This document shows positions 22,060 through 32,915 of a stretch of DNA of 64,000 nt, piece after piece. Under the pieces are notes generated by a model. The model saw only the letters and a list, made by a program, of their open reading frames with translations, had not been told where the DNA came from and made no database searches. How positions within the stretch are numbered: position 1 is the stretch's first letter; every line of letters begins with the position of its first letter. The DNA comes from Xanthostigma xanthostigma. Taxonomy: Eukaryota > Arthropoda > Insecta > Raphidioptera > Raphidiidae. The DNA lies in contig OY754466.1 of the NCBI GenBank assembly GCA_963575645.1, forward strand, positions 10,952,001 to 11,016,000, written 5' to 3'. Both the position numbers and the translations under genes were made by a program.

Positions 22060-22515
22060 AATAGTATATTGTGCAACTAGTGCGGCAAGTTGTCGATTGC
22101 CCACGAATGCGCTTGAGGGGGCAATCGACAATGTCGCACGAGTTGCACATACTATTTTTTATTAGGAATTAACTAAATTAAAATTAAAATTTTATTACGA
22201 ATTAAAAAAAGAAATTAGAAGTAATAAAAATTAAAATTAAATCATTAAAAAGTTGAAAATTCAGTTAAAATTGTTAAAACTGTCAAGAATAAAAGTCCAT
22301 AATCGACAATTTTAACCTCAAATCTGCTTCAAATGACAGTTTGTTTCGTTGACATTAACACCGTTATTATTTTGTTTTTTTCTCTTGCGTGCGGCAAACA
22401 ATATTTTCAGTGCGACAAATAAAGTTTCCGCACGCAAATGAAAATAGCTACTTTTCAACCGTAACAGCATGCGTAAAGATACCACTTTTCCCGCATGAGT
22501 AATAAAAAAAATTAA
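22060..22515 (+). repeat. Hairpin-headed repeat, copy A
   Basis: It begins atagtatattgtgcaactag, whose complement recurs 80 bp later (gagttgcacatactat), forming a long terminal hairpin. It ends gcatgagtaataaaaaaaat. Two further copies in the same orientation are at 25,829-26,235 and 45,141-45,551. Copy A has an extra complementary insert in the loop (ttgtcgattgccc / gggcaatcgacaa). There are no terminal inverted repeats. A subterminal hairpin without TIRs suggests a Helitron/Helentron-like non-autonomous element, but canonical ends are not clear. Confidence 0.7.
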
Positions 22516-22525
22516 CCATATTCTA

Positions 22526-22708
22526 CTATATGTTCCAATCACTAATAGTCAGAGTGCCCGTCGGCAAAAATTTTATTGATACATACTCTCCCCAAACTTT
22601 GTATATGGTTTCATTAGGCCTAGTCTGACACCTATTTCCTCTATGACTTTTCTTGATTTTGGGGCGTTTTCTCTCTAAACTTTCCGAAAGATGTCGTTTT
22701 GACGACAT
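22526..22708 (-). CDS. Hypothetical basic peptide, left palindrome arm
   Basis: A 60-codon frame from ATG at 22,708, reading out of the palindrome. The N-terminal 53 residues match the plus-strand frame at 22,930 almost exactly. The start is rich in Lys, Arg and Ser (M-S-S-K-R-H-L, then E-R-K-R-P-K-I-K-K), resembling a nuclear-localisation-type sequence. It could be the first exon of a transposase or chance. I do not recognise the family. Confidence 0.3.
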   Translation of the reverse strand: MSSKRHLSESLERKRPKIKKSHRGNRCQTRPNETIYKVWGEYVSIKFLPTGTLTISDWNI

Positions 22709-23093
22709 GTAAAAATTTATAGATACTGTTTGATTTTTTAATTGAATAGATTACAAACTTCAACCAGAACGCTAAATTATTTCTGACACCTCGAATATGG
22801 TCGACATATTCTAGGTGTCAGACATTTAAAATGAATCATATTATTTGTCAGAGAACATTATTTTAGCGTTTTGGTTGAAGTTTTTAAGCTATCCAATTAA
22901 AAAAACAAACAGTACCTATAAATTTTTACATGTCGTCAAAACGACATCTTTCGGAAAGTTTAGAGAGAAAACGCCCCAAAATCAAGAAAAGTCATAGAGG
23001 AAATAGGTGTCAGACTAGGCCTAATGAAGCCATATACAAAGTTTGGGGAGAGTATGTATCAATACAATTTTTGCCGACGGGCACTCTGACTAT
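22545..23093. repeat. Near-perfect palindrome with divergent twin ORFs
   Basis: Outer ends atagtcagagtgcccgtcgg and complement. Arms of about 200 bp differ by only a few bases, and the central region (about 22,740-22,885) is itself diverged foldback sequence around a tggtcgacatat centre. Each arm encodes the same basic peptide reading outward. No clear target duplication was seen. Confidence 0.8.
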
Positions 23094-23139
23094 AACCACA
23101 GTGATTACAAAATTTATAAACACTATTTGTAATCACTAA
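22930..23139 (+). CDS. Hypothetical basic peptide, right palindrome arm
   Basis: Mirror of the minus-strand frame at 22,526-22,708, 69 codons from ATG at 22,930. Within the shared part I see two residue differences (T/A after R-P-N-E and K/Q in Y-V-S-I-x-F), then the frames diverge outside the palindrome. Retention of both frames reflects the recent origin of the palindrome and is not by itself evidence of translation. Confidence 0.3.
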   Translation: MSSKRHLSESLERKRPKIKKSHRGNRCQTRPNEAIYKVWGEYVSIQFLPTGTLTITTVITKFINTICNH

Positions 23140-24294
23140 TGTTAACTTGCGATTTAAGTGGTTATTTGCTTAGCAGAATAACAAAGAAACAAAATTGATT
23201 ACCCATAGTGCTTATATTATTTTGCCAAGCATTTGATAATCACCGTGATTATTGTTAGCAGAATAGGCCTGTCTATGCCTTGATGCTACATTCTGTATAA
23301 TTTTAAAACCAATTCACGACAGCATTTTAGAAATAATGTAAACAAAGCTTCAATCAATATCAAATAAGGATACACATATTTTCAAACGAGTGTTGTTCAG
23401 CCGCGAAAAAATGTTTCGTTTAACTTCCGATCAAAAAAACAATTTGCTCTTCTAAATGTGTTGTGGGCGGGAAAACGATTCGTATCTCTAATGACTGGAA
23501 TACGAAATTTTATTTCCGCTCTTACCGTCGCTGTTACTCTTCAGCTTCTTCCGGTGCGGTGTTATAAAAAATTCACAAACCTAAATGAGAGCGATTTGTT
23601 GATTTGATGAGGAGGGAGAAAGGTTTGAGACCGTAATGATTGAACCATTCAGAAAGAATTCTCTCTTTTTCAATATCCGTAATAGGTGATGATTTCGCGT
23701 GTTTTCGACGACGCGAATGCTTTAGTTTTATGCAGCGTTTTATATATATGTAGTTGCTTACGTAAAAAAATATATATAATCAATCATCTGCCAAGTCGGC
23801 GAATATATGCTACTGGGAGATTGGTACGACGGGAGCAGTTTAGTGGATTCAGTGTGGCAGAAAAATGTGTTATGTGTGAGCTGTGCCAGGCCAACAAAAA
23901 AAAAGTGAATGCGATACATAGATAAATATCGACACTGAGTTAGTGGATAAGTCAATTTCAAAGAAGTTCATTGTGAATAACCGTTAATATAATATGTCGA
24001 GATCAGAAAGGAGTTCTCAGCATTAAATAAAAAAAATTCAATCAATTGGATGATAAGACCACTCCAACTTCAAAAATATTGACATTTTGTTATAGTATAA
24101 TAAACTACCAGCGTGACCTGTGCGAATTATTCGCACTAAATAAGTATAATAATTATCACTTTACAAAATTATTTTTTAAATATGATTGCAGGTATTCAAT
24201 TCGTTTCTAATTTTGCACACTGCTTATAACGTTCTTCTTTTTGTCGTATTACAATATGAAGCTCAGATGACAGATCGAAGAAAAATTTTACTAA
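23094..24294. other. Gene-free stretch with short hairpins
   Basis: Positions 23,098-23,250 contain complementary 'gtgattac'/'gtaatcac' motifs. Positions 24,045-24,110 match the family block 'caattggatgataagaccac ... aaaaatattgacattt' seen again at 27,030, 28,110 and 32,225. The 79-codon frame at 23,686-23,925 has no recognised motif. No gene is called. Confidence 0.45.
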
Positions 24295-24500
24295 AATTGT
24301 CATATAGAGGCGCAAGTAGCAAAAGCGTTGAGCTACGCCGTCAGATGGTAGCATGCAGCATTGCTGTGACGTTGTTCAACGTTGCCCGTCAGATGGCAGC
24401 ATGCAGTATTTACAATATGAAGGTCAGATGACAGTCGAAGTGTTGACGTTGTTTTAAAATTATAGCCGTCAGATGGCAGACGTTGTTCAGCGTTGCTGTT
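24295..24500 (+). repeat. Imperfect tandem repeat (gtcagatggcagcatgcag)
   Basis: The phrase cgtcagatgg(t/c)agcatgcag appears near 24,341 and 24,390, and shortened forms ('ggtcagatgaca', 'gtcagatggcagacgttgtt') near 24,422 and 24,467. The phrases alternate with gttgttcaacgttgc-type blocks. A short degraded tandem array of unknown origin. Confidence 0.5.
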
Positions 24501-24659
24501 AATTAATTAATTTAAAAAAAAAACAAAAGCAATAATAAATTTTTTAGTTGTCGATGTCAGTAGAGCAAGCAATTATCTGTAAAATGATGTATAATTTATG
24601 TGAAGAAATTGTGTGGTTTTTTCTAAAAAGGGAGGCAAACATCCTTAACCTTAACGTAT

Positions 24660-24895
24660 TAAATATATATGATAGTGGTCCAGTTTGGCTTTGGATTGAC
24701 GCCGTTTTTCCGTCAACTTGCATTGCAAAATTGGTCTCCACGAAAAGCGCTTTTATTTAAACGCGATAATATATAGCCTGTATTCTGAAGTTCAATTTTA
24801 AATATTGGTGAAAAAAATTTTGAAATCGGATGAGTAGTTTCGGAGATTGCCTCCTACATCCAAACTTTACCTCTTTATAATATTATAGAGGTCCG
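24660..24895 (+). repeat. RTE-LINE-type 3' tail
   Basis: Contains gaaatcggatgagtagtttc, 'ggagattgcctcctacatcc' and 'aaactttacctctttataat', a combination commonly found at RTE-type LINE 3' ends in insects. A related block (tccacgaaaagcgctt) is at 5,145-5,165. No coding sequence is attached. Confidence 0.6.
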
Positions 24896-25828
24896 TCACG
24901 TTTCACTCGAGTGCGATAGATATAGTTCTGAAAAATGTATTTCGTTTGCGGTCCGGCGTCTGACCTAATAGCTTTGAGTAAATTGCAAGCTCTAACAGAT
25001 GTCGCTATTTGTATCTAAACAGTATTGTTTGTTTGCTTCTAAACTATTAGTTCCATAGTTACGAACCATGCACGAACAATCACATTATTAGTCATTACAA
25101 AATAATAGATTTGTATCTGGGATCTAATAAGTGATAATATCGAAGTGTTTAAGTTACATTACGTTAAAACACGAGCCATAATAATATTACTTCTGCCCAA
25201 GCTCTGGCAGACATCGAACGGCCGTGACCACGCGGGTAAAGACGTTTACTTCTGTATTTTGTACAGATCACAGGTTTGCGCCCAGCTGAAATATTGTATC
25301 TATTGATTCTCGTCACTGCACCGGCCTATAATGGATCATTTTACGAATGAAAAATTAGCTATTTTGTAGGGAATTTGACAAAAAAATGTATTATTTACAT
25401 TAAACGCTTGTGGGAAGAAACATATTTACTTTAAAAGGAGACAAGAAGAAGACTGTGCGGAGTGAGAGGATGGTATTTTCACCATCATTAATTACATATT
25501 ATCACACAGTAATTAATTACACAAACTACCAGCAGAAATAGATCTACAAGGGACCGGTGTAGGTTACATTTAGTCCACGCTGTGACCGTACAAAAGTCTT
25601 CTGGAGAACACCACTGAATGTTACTTGATAAAAATACAAATTAAGACGAAGTATCAATCATCATTTTTGCATACCTGTCAGACCCCATATTGAACACATT
25701 TACATTTAAATTGAGGTTTGCCAAGGACGCAAAAAATGTGCAGAGCTGATTATGATAATTGCAAATAATTGATAGTTCTCCATAATCTGTCAAATATTCC
25801 TATGATGTATTCGAGATACTGACAACAA
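24896..25828. other. Gene-free stretch
   Basis: Mixed-composition DNA with no repeats shared in the window and no protein motif in any frame that I recognise. Confidence 0.4.
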
Positions 25829-26235
25829 AATAGTATATTGTGCAACTAGTGCGACAATGCCGCACGAGTTGCACATACTATTTTTTATTACGAATTAAAT
25901 TAAATTAAAATTAAAATTTTATTACGAATTAAAAAAAGAAATTAGAAGTAATAAAAATTAAAATTAAATCATTGAAAAGTTGAAAATTCAGTTAAAATTG
26001 TTAAAATTGTCAAGAATAAAAGTCCATAATCGAAAATTTTAACTTCAAATCTGCTTCAAATGACAGTTTGTTTCGTTGACATTAACACCGTTATTATTTT
26101 GTTTTTTTCTCTGAATTTGCGTGCGGCAAACAATAATTTCAGTCCGACAAATAAAGTTTCCGCACGCAAATGAAAATAGCTGCTTTTCAACCGTAACAAC
26201 ATGCGTAAACTCCCGCATGAGTAATAAAAAAAATT
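25829..26235 (+). repeat. Hairpin-headed repeat, copy B
   Basis: Same family as 22,060-22,515 with the short form of the terminal hairpin (tgcaactagtgcgac / gccgcacgagttgca). It ends gcatgagtaataaaaaaaat. Close to copy C throughout. Confidence 0.7.
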
Positions 26236-27094
26236 AATCTGCCACCAATTCGATGTTTTACATCATATTCTTCCAATAAAAAAAGAGACTATATGAAATA
26301 TAATTGAATTTTTATGAAATAACGGTACGGAACACTCAGGGCGCGAGTTCTACTCTCACTTGTCCGTCTTTTTTTTAGTATTATTGACTGTTCTCTGTTT
26401 TATGATATAAAAAATGAGTTAATAGAAATAAACACGTGAGTCATTTAAAAATCCTGCGTGGTTCAGTGTCGGACCCGCGAGTCATAGTTTGGCCACTACT
26501 GGTATAGATGGTAAACGTACATTGCGACACGTTTCGCTACACTTTCAATCTCATGAATCAATTAAACTCTACCTTGCGAAAAAAAAATTGTAATGTTGTC
26601 CAGTAAACTTTTGTACGGTCAGAGTTTGGACTAGTTGTGAAGCGACGTGATATTAACAGCCATTGTAATACCGTTATTGTTTAAACAGACCTTTTTGTTA
26701 CCGACTGTACAAGAACCATAATCGTTATAAAAGGGCGAGGGTGTGAGTAAAAGGTGAAGAGATACGGGGTGTAAGGTTTACCATTCCATTTACCTTCGTT
26801 GCCTCAAGTTTTCAGCCAATTGCCATAATAATTGGATTATAGCACAAAACGATACGAGTTGATTTATATCTATATAATCTTATTAGCTTTTAATGTTTGA
26901 TTAGGCCACTTAGGTGTGTAGTACGAAAATGAAATCGCAATACTAATCGCACACCGAGCTAAGCTGTCGTCCTAAATCAAAAAGTTCGAATCGGATTCTA
27001 TAATCTTTGGTCAGCAAAAATTAAAAAACCAGCTAATTGGGCGACACAACCATTCCGACTTCAAAAATATTGACTTGTGACATTATATAAAAAT
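26236..27094. other. Gene-free stretch
   Basis: No gene was recognised. Positions 27,022-27,080 carry the 'ccagctaattgggcgac ... ttcaaaaatattgac' block shared with 28,110 and 32,220. Confidence 0.45.
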
Positions 27095-27490
27095 AAAAAA
27101 TGTGTTACGAGAACGCGTTTCAGAAGTGAAACTTCTAGTTGCAAATTATACGATTGCATTTGGACAAGTGGAAAAAATTAAAAATGTGTTACGAGAACGC
27201 ATTACAGAAGTGAAACTTCTAGTTGAAAATCATACGATTGCATTTGGACAAGTGGAAAAAATGTGTTACGAGGTAGTTTCACATTCAGATATTTCGTCTA
27301 TACAAGTTAATCTGAACGTGAAACTATCTCGTAACAATTTTTTCCACTTGTCCAAAGGCAATTGTATGAATTGCAACTAGAAGTTTCACTTCTGTAATGC
27401 GTTTTCGTAACACATTTTTAATTTTAAACACTTGTCCAAATGCAATCGTATGATTTCACTTCTGTAACGCGTTCTCGTAACACATTTTTA
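27095..27490. repeat. Inverted array of ~84-bp repeats
   Basis: Two direct copies of a unit (aatgtgttacgagaacgc ... cttctagttg ... gcatttggacaagtgg) start near 27,100 and 27,181. Two complementary copies follow from about 27,335 to 27,490, around a centre near 27,290. The plus-strand frame 27,102-27,380 stays open because the unit is 28 codons long, giving a 28-residue repeat with V-L-R-E-R, E-V-K-L-L-V and F-G-Q-V-E-K motifs. The protein is unrecognised and may be a by-product. Confidence 0.75.
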
Positions 27491-27652
27491 ATTTTTTTCG
27501 CAGGTTTACTGCAAATAATAAATAACTCCATGGGTTGAAAAATTATTCGTATCTTTTTTTTAATTAATTTTTTTTTATATATAATAGGATTATTAAACAA
27601 ACATTAATCGTATGATTTGCAACAAATAAAATAAAAACAACAAATTGTTACG

Positions 27653-27723
27653 CGCACCTGACGGTAATCGAACTCGGGACGGCCGTGTGGCAGGCTGGGA
27701 TCCTACCAGTGAGCTACGAATGC
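27653..27723 (-). tRNA. tRNA-Gly(GCC)-like pseudogene or SINE head
   Basis: On the minus strand it starts gcattcgtagctcactggta and carries an anticodon loop with GCC (ctgccac) and a T-arm gagttcgattacc. The order and spacing match eukaryotic tRNA-Gly(GCC). The acceptor stem has wobbles and a mismatch, and the T- and anticodon stems are imperfect. It is therefore a pseudogene or tRNA-derived repeat, not clearly a working tRNA. Confidence 0.6.
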
Positions 27724-28105
27724 TTGCTGAGAATTACTGCTTATATAGGGTATTACTAATATAGTAACTGCCTTATGACAAATACACTAATAAAAACACT
27801 TCCCTAAAAACTGTAATTTGGTTGCGTTCTGTTGAACGGTGTTCCCATAAATACGCGTAGAGACCTCGATTCCGAAACACACTGTAAGTACGTGTTTTTG
27901 CATATAGGTATACCTTTGTGAATAATGTTTGACTAGCATGCCTGAATAAAAACCGACGTGCAGGTAATTAAGTTAATGTTGATTGAATGATTATTATGAT
28001 AAATATACGAAACGGTTGAAGTACGTTGCTGAAATATTTAACATTATAGATCAAGGAAACTGCTGTCTAACCGATCGAGGTCAAGGCATAATATTAAGTA
28101 AAAAA
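27724..28105. other. Gene-free stretch
   Basis: No coding or repeat signal recognised. Confidence 0.4.
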
Positions 28106-28795
28106 TTCCAGCCAATTGGGCGACGGGACCATTTCAACTTCAAAAATGTTGACATTTGATTAAAATAAAGAAAATACAATATTTTATATCGCGTGAGGTG
28201 ACGCGGGTAATGGCTAGTATTCAATATGATATTTTGCTAATCGTTGCCATGGTTACCTATATAATATGTTCCACGTCATGTAAATATTAATCAAAACATG
28301 CCGAACTTGTTTATTTCTGACAGATCCATAAAAAAGAGGGGCTTATTTTTTTTTATTTTCAAAATATTTCCGAAACTATAAAGTTTAGGAAAAAATTTTT
28401 TTAACGAAACTTTCTTGAAAAAATAAATAAAATAATAAGCCGTTATGAAAAGTATACCATTATTATATAAAAAACACCGTTATAGCAAATATCTCTTCTG
28501 CGCATGCGCCGATTTTCCCCAAAAACAATAGGGCTCTTCATATTTGCATACCAAATATCCTCCCAAAATTTGATTTCGATCCGCTCATCCGTTTGACCTG
28601 TATCGTGTTCACAGACAAACAGAGAAACAAACAGACGCACAGAGAATTTCCAAAAATATGTTTTTTAGATTCAGGGGTCCTCAAAACGGAAAGATATTGT
28701 AAAATTTTTTAAAAGTGATTTTTGACCTAAACTAGTACCATTCCCCACTTGTGGGTTGGAATGGTAAAATGGACGTCCCGTTTTGAAGACCTCAA
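28106..28795 (+). repeat. Dispersed ~650-bp repeat, copy 1
   Basis: Aligned by eye with 32,220-32,795: shared ccaattgggcgacgggacca, 'gtaatggctagtattcaata', 'gcgcatgcgccgatttt', 'gacctgtatcgtg(t/c)tcacaga' and an end at 'gggttggaatggtaaaa'. The start of the window (60-325) is a third, partial copy. The acagacaaacagag stretch near its end is typical of LINE-derived tails. No coding part. Confidence 0.7.
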
Positions 28796-29628
28796 AGTGG
28801 CGTTTCTCCTTAAAAGAGCGCTTAAGCCACTGTTAAAAAATTAAAGCTTGTTTATATTCTGTTAATGAATTTTACCTGACATATTTTTTAATCTAATTAA
28901 TTGACTGATCCTGCGTATAGCTGTTTCGAATAATAAATTTATTCTATTCTAATGTAAATAAGTAAGTGGGTATAAATATTTATTTTGATTCCCCAAAGAA
29001 GACCCACGTTAATTGAAACCTGAATAACTAATGGATCGTTAAATCGATTTTGATTAAACTGACGAAATGTTCTATTCCTTGGTGAAAATTTCTTCGAAAT
29101 CGGCCCACCGTTTCGCGAGCTTATCGTGTGTAACACAAGCTACAATAGTAGAGATGATGCGTCAACAGAAAATGGCAATCGTAAAGGCAACTTGCTTGAT
29201 TTACGTTACTTCTTAAAGACCCTACGATAAAAAAGAAAATAAATTCTTGGAAAATATGCCCTTTGAAAGGCAGAGTTATCACACAGGTTAGTTTTCCTTG
29301 CAATATCGTTATACAAAAGGACCAATTTACACAAGTGTATATCTAGCTACCAGAAATCAAACCGCCTTTGTAGTAAGAAAACTCTTGTCCTTTTTGATGC
29401 CGCCTATTTTATATTCAAAAGAGATGCGATTCCTTAAGTGAATCAAAATTATCTTTTCAATTCACTTTGAACATTTTCAATGACTTAAAATGTCCAACGC
29501 TCGAATTTACATTAATATGTTCATAATTGGTTCAAAACTACTTCTAAAGCTGGACTCACAGTTGGTGGCAGCAATGTAACGTTTCTTATACAATGGTGGA
29601 CGTAAAGGTTTATATTTATTTGACAAAT
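28796..29628. other. Gene-free stretch
   Basis: Contains frames of 60-65 codons without motifs. No repeat partner in the window was noticed. Confidence 0.4.
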
Positions 29629-29848
29629 AGCCATAGAGATATAAGTAACTAGAGTACTAGAGTAAGTGAAAATGTCCTCAGTTTAGAGAGAGAACGCTGC
29701 AGAAAACCCAGAAAACCAGATATTTGTTTAAGCAAATCAGCATTGTTTTGTATCACTAGTTACAATAGAGATAAGGAACTGTTCTCTGTCTGAATTGCAG
29801 ACACTTTCATGGCTCAATCGCGTACTCTAGTCTAATATCTCTATGGAA
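29629..29848. repeat. TIR/foldback MITE
   Basis: agccatagagatataagtaa ... actagagtac on the left and gtactctagtctaatatctctatgg on the right are complementary with gaps. About 220 bp, no coding capacity. Confidence 0.65.
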
Positions 29849-30881
29849 ATAAACTGAGTAGATTTTGCAAAAACTATACTTTACTTTTTTATTGTAAATT
29901 GATATTCATACATTAAAATTTGTAGAAAAAATGTATATCATTATTATTTTGGAATTAAATAAAAAAAATTATTATTTAATCTAACAATATTATGTAATTA
30001 CACTGATCCAATAAAACCTGAATGGGCATATTGTTGTAGAATGAGCCTATCTAAATATGAAAATGATCAAAAAAAAGTTGTAACATGTGAGGTTTCTTTG
30101 TTACATTAAACAAACCATATTATATAGGACGGTACCATATTTTAGTATTTATTGAAAAAATGGGTTTATAATATTTCACAAGAGATAACTATTCCTTCAA
30201 AATCCTCAGTTTTTTCTGGGACACATAAAAAATTCATAGGACGTCACCATTATTGAATTTTATGTAAACTTTCTGTTTTAGATCTTTCATTAGAGGACGT
30301 GATTACATTTTTCAGACATTGAAACCATTTTATATTGTTATCTTCTTATCTCAAATTATTTTTAGATGCTACATTTTTCACTTATATAAAGCCGTGTAAA
30401 ACAAATGGCATTATAGTTTTTTAAAAATATTGAATCTAAATTCGTATTGTGGAAAGAGATTTATAAGTTCATTATATTATCACAAACTATTGTCATTCAC
30501 AAGTTACTGCATTTTTTTGTTTGAGTATTAAACATTTTTACGCGCTCCTTCCCCAAAACTGGGGTGAATGCATAAGAACATTCCAGGAGACGTGACGAAT
30601 GGTGTTATAGTGGCAACAGTTGTTGCCGGCGTTTTATTTCATATTTTTACACATATTATGAGAGTACCTAGTCGAGCATCTTGAACAAAAATTTCCAAAA
30701 GACGTAAAAAAAGAGGTTATTTATTCCATATGTATATTTTTTGACTGAAGATAGTCCTCTATTCAATAAATAGAGTAACTGTGATCCATTGAAGTTAATG
30801 ATGAGTATTTGGAAAGAATTCCGTGGCATAAGGATCGAAAATGAAGCAATACTGAGACTTTTTTAAACTTGCATTTAATAC
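29849..30881. other. Gene-free stretch
   Basis: AT-rich. No gene or repeat was recognised apart from homopolymer-like runs. Confidence 0.4.
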
Positions 30882-30884
30882 TAA

Positions 30885-30914
30885 CGTTTCGATACGTTTT
30901 GTATCATCTTCAGA
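30885..30914 (-). ncRNA. Hammerhead-like core
   Basis: On the minus strand CTGAAGA (30,913-30,907) is followed by stem II gatac, a 5-nt loop and gtatc, then GAAACGTTAG (from 30,890). It has the CUGANGA / stem II / GAAA layout, with a 5-bp perfect stem. Helix III and the cleavage site are not defined. Confidence 0.45.
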
Positions 30915-31037
30915 GTGTTCTGTAATTATATTTTCTTAGTTATAAAATTGTTTTGTATATTTTTTTAGTACCTATATTTTTTGTTAGTCAGTGGCAGAGC
31001 AGCTGAGCTGAACTCCACCCCTAATAAAGGCTATTAT

Positions 31038-31195
31038 TCAAATAAATAAAATTAACGACCAATTTTTTTCAGACTATATATTGACAAAAATTATAATTTT
31101 CATAATTTTTGTCAATATATGGTCTGAAAAAATTGGTCGATAATTTTATTTATTTGAAGAGTTCTATTTAGACGTTAATCAAAGATTTGAAAGGT
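31038..31195. repeat. Palindrome plus shared tail block
   Basis: Palindrome at 31,038-31,158 (tcaaataaataaaattaacg and complement, with inner atattgacaaaaattat). It is followed by ttgaagagttct and gacgttaatcaaagattt, a block also at 4,745-4,790 and 42,617-42,662. The left arm also resembles 10,320-10,375 (attatcgaccaatatttcag). A recurring small element. Confidence 0.7.
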
Positions 31196-31196
31196 T

Positions 31197-31200
31197 ATTA

Positions 31201-31265
<65 letters not shown>
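31197..31265. repeat. (ATT)n microsatellite
   Basis: About 22 uninterrupted att/tta units. Confidence 0.95.
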
Positions 31266-32212
31266 ACTTGTGGAGGGGTTGACCGATTTGAAAAGTTTCG
31301 ACGCAATTTTGTTCAAAATATTGACATAATGGTCTCATATGATTTTTATTAAGATTGGGTTAGTCGTTTTTTAATTGTTATAATGTTAAATGTTAATTTA
31401 TTAATAACCACTTGAATTTTACCATTTTATAGGTATTTGTATCTAAATATTTTGACGAATCAACTTCAACGATATATTATAACCAATTTTAAATAAAGTC
31501 TAAATTATTTAAGCTTAAACAACTGTTCTACAAGGATTACAGACTGGTTTAATACATAATTAATTGATAACAATTAAGACTTTATAACAACAGTCTATAG
31601 TACATAATATATTCGAACTAGATGGTTCGAATCGATTCATCGACTCCTTCACTCGTGCAAACATTAGTATGTTCCGTGCATCTGTTCCGTAACATCAAAA
31701 TTCTGTGCAGAACTTTTCACTTTTCAGAGACTTGCACACGCAACTTTAAAGCACTAACGTTCTCACCTTCGACCATACATCCGTGGACTGTTCAAGCTCA
31801 GTAGTGAAGTTGAACCAACATATCAATACACACTGGCCCAATTTATATTAGGTGGAGCGCAGGCGCGTTCACAACTAACTACTTGTTTTTATATTTTAAT
31901 TTACAAATATGTAATATTACATTACAGTATGGCAGACTTATTTTAATGTATTTTGTATATTGACGATTTGTACCTCATTAGAGCCATGCAAATATACCTT
32001 TATTATTATTATTGCAGTGGTCGTCAAACTCAATAAATATGGAAGCTATTTGGTACGTGACCTACTTGGTTAAAACATTTTTCTCATTTGACATTGTCCA
32101 AATGTGTAACGTAATGGTAATTTTTTGTACATCCACATATAAAATAGCTACTTTTAGTGGCCGCACAGGGGTCGTAAAATGTTCTGTTTAACACTAGTGC
32201 TGTAAAGTAAAA
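31266..32212. other. Gene-free stretch with LINE-tail-like start
   Basis: Positions 31,273-31,375 match the block at 1,205-1,320 (ggggttgaccgatttgaaaa ... ttagtcgttttttaa), preceded by the microsatellite. The rest is unassigned. A 60-codon frame at 31,622-31,804 has no motif. Confidence 0.45.
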
Positions 32213-32802
32213 CAAAAATTCCAGCTAATTGGGCGACGGGACCATTCCAACTTAAAAATGTTGACATTTGATATAGTATAATAAAGAAAACCAAATGTCT
32301 AATATCGCGAGAGGTGACGCGAGTAATGGCTAGTATTCAATATGATATTTGTTGTTCGTTGTCATGGTTACCTACATCCATTCACGTCATGTAAAAGTTA
32401 ATCTTTATTTATTTTCAAAATATTTTCGGAACTATAAAGTTTAGAAAAAAAATTCTTTACAAAACTTTCTTAAAAAAATAAATAAAATGATAAACCGTTA
32501 TAAAAAGTATACCAATTTTATAGAAAAAAAAACCACCGTTGTAGCATATATCTCTTTTGCGCATGCGCCGATTTTTCCCAAAAACAACAGGTGTCTTCAT
32601 ATTTACGTATCAAATATCCTTCCAAAAACTGGTTTCAATCCGTTTGACTTGTATCGTGCTCACAGACTAACAAGCAAACAGAGAAACAGACGCACAGTTT
32701 TTTGGATTCGGGGGACCTCAAAACGGAAAAATATTGTAAAATTTTGAAAAGTTATTTTTGACCTAAGCTAGTGGGTTGGAATGGTAAAAATGTTACCGCG
32801 AG
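32213..32802 (+). repeat. Dispersed ~650-bp repeat, copy 2
   Basis: Copy of the family at 28,106-28,795, more diverged and with small deletions. Its right end ('gggttggaatggtaaaa') lies immediately before the hAT-like element that starts at 32,803. Confidence 0.7.
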
Positions 32803-32915
32803 CAGTGGCGGATCCAGGATTACGGCAAGGGGGGGGGGTCTTGAAAAATGTTTACTCCTTTTGCGAAACATGTTTTTCCAACTGATACGCAGTTTTTTGA
32901 GATCATTTTGTATAT

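Noticed and set aside
27653..27723. A functional tRNA-Gly gene
   Set aside because: The acceptor, anticodon and T stems all carry mismatches, so it was annotated as a tRNA-like pseudogene or SINE head.
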